A stretch of 11,046 nt of DNA from an uncultured Clostridia bacterium (GTDB lineage: Bacteria; Bacillota_A; Clostridia; Christensenellales; Aristaeellaceae), in assembly GCA_946408865.1 (NCBI GenBank), contig CAMJTZ010000052.1, positions 1 to 11,046 of the forward strand. The letters are read 5' to 3'. The notes under the pieces are model-generated. The model worked only from the letters and a program-made list of their open reading frames with translations. It had not been told where the DNA came from and searched no databases. A program made the position numbers and the translations under genes. This document shows, piece after piece, positions 6,859 through 11,046 of this stretch (its first letter is position 1; each line of letters begins with the position of its first letter).

Positions 6859-6955
6859 GATGCGGTTGCATCGGGGCTGATGCTTGCTTTTCATGTTCTC
6901 TGCCAGCCCTGTCTCCGCAGAAAAGCGCTTAAGCTTTTTTCGGAAGGAGAGTTTC
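6859..6955 (+). promoter_or_regulatory. Structured 5' leader of the synthase mRNA
   Basis: The leader begins with GATGC-GGTT-GCATC (6859-6872), a hairpin at the very 5' end. A second GATGC (6879-6883) could compete for the same GCATC. Further pairings are GGGCT (6874-6878) with AGCCC (6905-6909), and TCTGC (6899-6903) with GCAGA (6917-6921). Just before the ribosome binding site AAGGAG (6944-6949) is AAAAGC-6-base loop-GCTTTT followed by two more Ts (6921-6940), a weak terminator-like hairpin. The pairings are seen directly; a regulatory function is inferred. It does not match a riboswitch class I can recognise. Confidence 0.35.
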
Positions 6956-9900
6956 ATGAGCAACATGGACATATTGCAGGTCAGCGCCCGCCTGTCGGCA
7001 GACAAGCGGCTGTCCACCCTATTTGAGATCTTGCGGGATTACGGGGATGCACCGGCTGCCCTCTGGCTGAAGGAGGACAAGGAGTTCACCCGTTCCTTCA
7101 AAGAGATTACCCAGCGGGCGGACGATCTGGCCGCATACCTGACAGAGCACACACCGGAAGGCGGATGGATTGCCATCGCCGTAGATACCTGCCATTACTG
7201 GCCGACCCTTTTCTGGGGTGTGATCCGTTCCGGTCATAACGCTCTCCTGCTGGACGCCTCCGCCTCCGATACCCTGATCCAGGGTCTGATGGAGGAAGCC
7301 GGCTGCAAGGTCATTATCTCCCGCAAGCCCCGCGGCCTTTCCGGCGATATCCGCCAGATTGACTATAAGGCTGTCGTGGAAGCGCCGCGCACCATCGGTT
7401 TTTCTCCGGTCTGGGGCGAATATGTCGCCATGTGTACCAGCGGAACCACCGGCCGCAGCCGGATCTTTGCATATTCCGGCGCCGCCATCTGTGAGCAGGC
7501 GCTGATGGCCGTTCAGATTCATCAGGAAAACCGCCGGATTATTCATGACGACAACCGTGGCCGGCGTGCCCTGGCCTTTCTGCCCTTCCATCACGTGCTG
7601 GGTTTCATGGCCAACGTGGTCCTGGTTCCTTTCTGCGGAGCCGCCAACGTTTACCTGCCGGACCGGACGCCGAATTCCATCATGAACGTCTGCCGCCATT
7701 TTCCGCCCAATCTGCTGATTGTGGTGCCGCTGGTCGGTAACAATCTTGTTAAATCCCTGAAGAAGAGCGTTAAAAAAGAAAAGCCTTTCAGGCGCTGGCT
7801 GTTCAGAACATCCACCGCGCTGTCCCTCGGCGTGCAGTACCTGGCGCCTTCCTTCGGCCTGCGCCTGGCGCAGAAGCGCCTGTTCGCGGGAGTCGATTCC
7901 CGCCTGCTGGGCACAGAAGTGGATGTGGTGATCCTCGGCGGCAGCCATACGCCCGCCGAAACGCTCCGCTCCCTGAACGCCCTTGGTTACTATACGGTCA
8001 ACGGTTTCGGCATGACAGAAACCGCGATTGATGGTTTTGAAACTTCGATGCAGCTGCATAAGCGGCTGAACGGTTCCGTCGGTGCGTCCCTCGGTTCGGC
8101 CGAATACCGTCTGGCCGGCGATCCGAACGCCAAAACCGGCGAGCTGCAGATCCGAGGCGCAGGCATTCATTCCGGCCGTGTGGTGCACGGGGAGATTCTC
8201 CCGCCCGATACGCTGGAAGGCAACTGGTTCCCCACCGGCGATGTGGCGCGCTTGGATGATAACGGCCGCGTGTTTATCAAAGGCCGTCTGAAGGACGTCA
8301 TTATCAACGAGTCCGGTGAAAACGTATATCCGGACGACCTGGAGGATGCTTTTTCCTCGCTTTCCGGCGTGGATCAGGTATGCGTAGTCGGTTTCCGCCG
8401 CACTCGCCGCGACAAGAATGAGGACGTCGTCCTGGTCATGAATGTCGGCACAAACTATAAGGATAAGGAATACCTGAACACGCTGGCTGCCAGGGTGGCC
8501 GCGATCAACATGCGTCTGCCGCTCAACGCCCACATCGACCGTGCGCTGGTCACTCCGATGTCCCTGCCGCTGGTCAGCGGAATCAAGGTCAAGCGGATTG
8601 AACTCAAGCGTCTCTATGACGAAAAAGAGCTGATCTACCGTGAACTGGACCTGCGGGCCCAGAGTGCCGGTGCGGAAGTTGCCGCCCGGGAAGCCGTGCA
8701 GACTCCGCAGGCAAAATCCGCCGTACAGGATGAAATCCGCCGCAAGGTCCGCAGGATGTACGCCGAAGCGCTGGATATCCCGGAAAAGGAAATCTCCGAT
8801 TCCGCCCACTTTATCGAAGACCTGCAGGGTGACAGCCTTCAGGTGCTCAGTATTGCTCTCAAAGCGGAAGAGGAATGGGGCATCACCATTCCCGCCGAGC
8901 AGTACGGCCAGTGCGCTACCGTTGAAAACATGTCCCGCGTGGTTGAAGATCTGATGAACGGCACCACGGAAACCGGAAAACCCCGGGAGCGCGTCCCCGT
9001 CCGCCCGATCACCCGCTTTGAGGACACGCCTGAATACAAGCATTTCCTCGATCGGCAGAATGCGCTGGTCGGCAACGGTGACAATCCATATTTCGTAGCG
9101 CACGAATCCCCGCTGCTGGATACCGGCATTGTTGACGGAAAGGAAATCCTCGAATTCGGCAGTTACAACTACGTCGGCATGTCCGGTCGGAAGGAAGTAA
9201 AGGAAGCTGCCAAGGCTGCCATCGACAAATACGGCACCAGCGCCTCCGGCAGCCGCCTGCTGGCCGGCGAAAAGATGATCCACAAGGAACTGGAAAAGGA
9301 ACTGGCTGACTGGAAACACACGGAAGACGCAATTGTCTGCGTCGGCGGTCATTCCACAAACGTCACCTTCGTGGGCAATTTCTGCGGAAAGAACGATCTG
9401 ATCCTGTACGATGCCCTGGCCCACAATTCCATTGAACAGGGCTGCAAACTCAGCGACGCGACCTCGCGTCCCTTCCCCCACAGCGATGTGGCGGCGCTTG
9501 AAACGATCCTGAAGAGCCAGCGGGCTTATTTCGAAAAAGTACTGATCGTTATCGAAGGCGCCTACAGCATGGACGGTGACATCGCCCCCGTACCGGATTT
9601 CGTCCGCATCAAGAAGGAATACGGCTGCTTCCTGATGGTGGATGAGGCACACAGCGCCTGTGTTATCGGCGAGCACGGCGGCGGCGTGGACGAGTATTTC
9701 GGTCTTGACGGCGATGATATCGACATCAAGTACGGCACGCTGTCCAAAGGCCTGGGCACCTGCGGCGGCTATCTGGCCGGTAAAAAGTGTCTGATCGATT
9801 ATCTGCGCTACAACATGCCGGGCTTTGTCTTCTCCGTCGGAATCTCCCCCGCGCTGGCCGCCGGTTCCCTGGCCGCCATCCGGACCCTGCGCACACATCC

Positions 9901-10231
9901 GGAAATCATGGAGCACCTGCGCACCGCCATTCGTTCCTTCACAGAAAGCGCCAAACGCCGCCACCTGGATATCTGCCTGGCGGGCGAAACGGCGGTGCTT
10001 CCTGTGCTGGTCGGCAAGGACGAGGACGCCTGGCTTCTTTCCAATGAACTGAAAAAACGGGGTGTCAGCGTACCTCCTGCCATGTATCCCGCTGTTCCCA
10101 AGGGAAAAGCCCGTCTCCGCTTCTGCGTCATCAGTGAGCATAAACCCGAGCAGATTGAGAAAGCACTGGACATTCTGGAAGCAACCGCGCAGGAATTCGG
10201 CATTGAACTTCCGCGCAGGAACTACGATTAA
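6956..10231 (+). CDS. Three-module synthase: fatty-acid-type AMP ligase, acyl carrier protein, alpha-oxoamine synthase
   Basis: The protein has 1091 residues. The ATG at 6956 follows AAGGAG by six bases. Module 1 (about 1-560) is an adenylate-forming ligase: TSGTTGRSR (161-169), NGFGMTET (349-356), TGDVARLDDNGRVFIKGRLKD (427-447), GENVYPDDLE (454-463) and a probable A10 lysine in SGIKVKR (541-547). A basic segment near 266-310 resembles long-chain acyl-CoA synthetases. Module 2 (about 590-668) is a carrier domain with phosphopantetheine site S627 in GDSLQ. Module 3 (about 685-1091) is a PLP-dependent alpha-oxoamine synthase: SYNYVGMSG (736-744), GTSASGSRLLAG (760-771), EGAYSMDGD (867-875), DEAHS (896-900; D896, H899) and K931 in TLSKGLG as the PLP lysine. 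Enzymes of this family (BioF, KBL, serine palmitoyltransferase) condense an acyl thioester with an amino acid, releasing CO2. The single chain should therefore activate a fatty acid, load it in cis and make an alpha-aminoketone or long-chain base. The chain length and amino acid are not readable. A small membrane protein gene follows. Confidence 0.9.
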   Translation: MSNMDILQVSARLSADKRLSTLFEILRDYGDAPAALWLKEDKEFTRSFKEITQRADDLAAYLTEHTPEGGWIAIAVDTCHYWPTLFWGVIRSGHNALLLDASASDTLIQGLMEEAGCKVIISRKPRGLSGDIRQIDYKAVVEAPRTIGFSPVWGEYVAMCTSGTTGRSRIFAYSGAAICEQALMAVQIHQENRRIIHDDNRGRRALAFLPFHHVLGFMANVVLVPFCGAANVYLPDRTPNSIMNVCRHFPPNLLIVVPLVGNNLVKSLKKSVKKEKPFRRWLFRTSTALSLGVQYLAPSFGLRLAQKRLFAGVDSRLLGTEVDVVILGGSHTPAETLRSLNALGYYTVNGFGMTETAIDGFETSMQLHKRLNGSVGASLGSAEYRLAGDPNAKTGELQIRGAGIHSGRVVHGEILPPDTLEGNWFPTGDVARLDDNGRVFIKGRLKDVIINESGENVYPDDLEDAFSSLSGVDQVCVVGFRRTRRDKNEDVVLVMNVGTNYKDKEYLNTLAARVAAINMRLPLNAHIDRALVTPMSLPLVSGIKVKRIELKRLYDEKELIYRELDLRAQSAGAEVAAREAVQTPQAKSAVQDEIRRKVRRMYAEALDIPEKEISDSAHFIEDLQGDSLQVLSIALKAEEEWGITIPAEQYGQCATVENMSRVVEDLMNGTTETGKPRERVPVRPITRFEDTPEYKHFLDRQNALVGNGDNPYFVAHESPLLDTGIVDGKEILEFGSYNYVGMSGRKEVKEAAKAAIDKYGTSASGSRLLAGEKMIHKELEKELADWKHTEDAIVCVGGHSTNVTFVGNFCGKNDLILYDALAHNSIEQGCKLSDATSRPFPHSDVAALETILKSQRAYFEKVLIVIEGAYSMDGDIAPVPDFVRIKKEYGCFLMVDEAHSACVIGEHGGGVDEYFGLDGDDIDIKYGTLSKGLGTCGGYLAGKKCLIDYLRYNMPGFVFSVGISPALAAGSLAAIRTLRTHPEIMEHLRTAIRSFTESAKRRHLDICLAGETAVLPVLVGKDEDAWLLSNELKKRGVSVPPAMYPAVPKGKARLRFCVISEHKPEQIEKALDILEATAQEFGIELPRRNYD

Positions 10232-10246
10232 TCAATCAGAATCCTG

Positions 10247-10253
10247 AAAGGAG
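10247..10253 (+). promoter_or_regulatory. Ribosome binding site of the small membrane protein gene
   Basis: AAAGGAG lies eight bases before the ATG at 10262 and 15 bases after the synthase stop. It is close to consensus and is the main reason to accept the 45-codon frame as a gene. Confidence 0.8.
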
Positions 10254-10261
10254 CTGTTCTT

Positions 10262-10399
10262 ATGGATACCGGAGTTGTTGTTGCGATTGCCGTCGTTCTC
10301 TTCATTGCCATTTTTGCAGTGCTTGTCTGCATTTTCGGCAGCGTTGCCGGAACAACCAGCGCCATCAAGCATACCAATGATGACGATACAAACGCATAA
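10262..10399 (+). CDS. 45-residue single-pass membrane protein
   Basis: This short frame starts MDTGVVVAIAVVLFIAIFAV, is hydrophobic from about residue 4 to 27, and ends with a polar tail containing AIKHTNDDDTNA. That is one membrane helix with a short hydrophilic C-terminus. It has a near-perfect ribosome binding site, lies 30 bp after the synthase stop and 12 bp before the terminator, with no promoter of its own. It is therefore almost certainly co-transcribed with the synthase. I do not recognise the family. It could be an anchor, a regulator or an acyl-selecting partner of the synthase, or a helper for the lipid product. It is not a signal peptide of a larger protein, because the frame stops at 10397-10399. 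The single Cys (C23) lies in the helix, and no lipobox is evident. Confidence 0.75.
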   Translation: MDTGVVVAIAVVLFIAIFAVLVCIFGSVAGTTSAIKHTNDDDTNA

Positions 10400-10411
10400 A
10401 GCAGCGTTATG

Positions 10412-10451
10412 AAAAAAGAGTCTGACCGTTGTTGCGGCCAGGCTCTTTTTT
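10412..10451. terminator. Bidirectional terminator between the synthase operon and the LRR gene
   Basis: A long imperfect stem pairs AAAAAAGAG-T-CTG-A-CCG with CGG-C-CAG-G-CTCTTTTTT around a 6-base loop, with one mismatch and one G-T wobble. The A-run and T-run flank it symmetrically, so it can end transcription on both strands. Its right arm overlaps the stop codon of the minus-strand LRR gene. Confidence 0.9.
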
Positions 10452-11046
10452 ATTCTTCCGCCGTTTTTATTTCGTCAAACGAGATCCACTGATGATTCTT
10501 CAGACATTCCACATAGTGCGTGTAGCGCGGATGCTCCCGCCAGCCGCCTGCCGTCGCGTCCTCCGCGGTGAAATTGATTTCCGTCCGCGGCATGGCAGCA
10601 GTGAACCGCGCCTTCTCTTCCCGGCTCAGGCCCCGCATTTCCACACCCCAGAACCGTTCCAGCGCGGGCAGGGAATCCAGCGGGGAAAGATCCTTTACCC
10701 GTGAACAGTACGACAGATTCAGGTCCAGCAGCTCCGTGCAGTTTGCCAGCGGGGAAAGATCCGAAATCTGCGTATTGAAGATTTCCAGGTACTTCAGATG
10801 CTTCAGCGTTCCGATCATTTCGATATCCCGGATCGGATTGTCCGCCAGAATCAGCAGCTCAAGATCCGGAAAAAAACGGAGAAAATCCAGCGACTCGATC
10901 GCGTTGTGCCCGAGGTCCAGCGCTTTCAGTCCCGGTGCATACTGCAGCAGTTCCAGCTGCTGTGACGTCACCCGGAGTGATTTTTTCAGCGGGGAGTTGA
11001 ACATGGAATAGGCAGTATCCGTTGTGCAAAGATTCCTGTGCCTGCT
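10450..11046 (-). CDS. Leucine-rich-repeat protein, N-terminus outside the window
   Basis: The frame ends with TAA at 10450-10452 and stays open to the right edge, giving at least 198 residues. An ATG exists at 11002-11004 but has no ribosome binding site in front of it, and the 14 codons upstream are open, so I treat the gene as 5'-partial. Counting from that ATG, four to five repeats of 22-23 residues are visible: 23-44, 45-66, 67-88, 89-111 and a degenerate one from 112. They carry the pattern LxxLxLxxNxIxDLxPL, as in 'LKYLEIFNTQISDLSPLAN'. A C-terminal cap of about 55 residues follows, with Trp, His and acidic residues. These are short internalin-like repeats that form a protein-binding solenoid. 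No signal peptide, anchor or catalytic domain can be seen in this part. The function and partner are unknown. It is convergent with the synthase operon and shares its terminator. Confidence 0.85.
   Translation of the reverse strand, partial: SRHRNLCTTDTAYSMFNSPLKKSLRVTSQQLELLQYAPGLKALDLGHNAIESLDFLRFFPDLELLILADNPIRDIEMIGTLKHLKYLEIFNTQISDLSPLANCTELLDLNLSYCSRVKDLSPLDSLPALERFWGVEMRGLSREEKARFTAAMPRTEINFTAEDATAGGWREHPRYTHYVECLKNHQWISFDEIKTAEE

Noticed and set aside
6859..6883. Repeated GATGC/GCATC words considered as a small repeat array or attachment site
   Set aside because: There are only three 5-base words, no longer direct repeats or flanking integrase. A leader hairpin explains them better.
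6884..6955. In-frame upstream TTG start for the synthase giving 24 extra residues
   Set aside because: There is no ribosome binding site at 6884, while AAGGAG is correctly spaced before the ATG at 6956. The extra residues would also be encoded by the structured leader.
7019..10141. A 1040-codon open frame on the minus strand, antisense to the synthase
   Set aside because: It mirrors a gene with strong domain matches, has no recognisable motif, a His/Gln/Gly-rich shadow-like composition, and no ribosome binding site or promoter of its own. GC-rich third positions in the real gene keep the opposite frame open.

Overview
The window looks like chromosomal DNA from a Bacillota bacterium, probably a gut- or rumen-type Clostridia member with fairly high GC. 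The evidence is strong GGAGG-type ribosome binding sites, sigma-A-like TTGACA/TATAAT promoters, hairpin-plus-T terminators, a CBS/DRTGG-type family II pyrophosphatase, a DegV protein, and Gram-positive style exported wall enzymes. I see no rRNA, tRNA, CRISPR array, insertion sequence or prophage gene.

Layout. (1) 1-1016, plus strand: the tail of one CobW-type (G3E) GTPase gene overlaps by 4 bp a second, divergent CobW-like GTPase. The second carries a C-terminal domain resembling the end of DUF1980/TIGR03943 proteins. A bidirectional terminator follows. (2) 1060-4631, minus strand: a probable operon galE, CBS-DRTGG manganese pyrophosphatase, degV, read from right to left. It has a promoter with a palindrome upstream of galE and a possible internal promoter before degV. 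(3) 4921-6746: a divergent pair of exported enzymes, a polysaccharide deacetylase (minus, probable TTG start) and a CHAP-type cysteine amidase/peptidase (plus, very good promoter, strong terminator). (4) 6956-10399, plus strand: the most distinctive locus, a 1091-residue three-module protein (fatty-acid-type AMP ligase, acyl carrier protein, PLP-dependent alpha-oxoamine synthase). Thirty bases downstream is a 45-residue single-pass membrane protein. The pair is bracketed by its own extended -10 promoter, a structured leader and a terminator. (5) 10450-11046, minus strand: a leucine-rich-repeat protein whose reading frame stays open to the right edge, so its N-terminus lies outside.

How the parts may work together. 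The synthase contains everything needed in one chain to activate a free fatty acid as acyl-AMP, load it on its own carrier domain, and condense it with an amino acid by decarboxylation. The expected product is an alpha-aminoketone, i.e. a sphingoid-base-like or long-chain aminoketone lipid. The acyl chain, the amino acid and the fate of the product cannot be read from the sequence. No ketoreductase or phosphopantetheinyl transferase is visible nearby. The small membrane protein is a candidate anchor or regulatory partner. The wall enzymes and the galE/pyrophosphatase/degV operon appear to be separate transcription units, and any functional link to the synthase is speculative.
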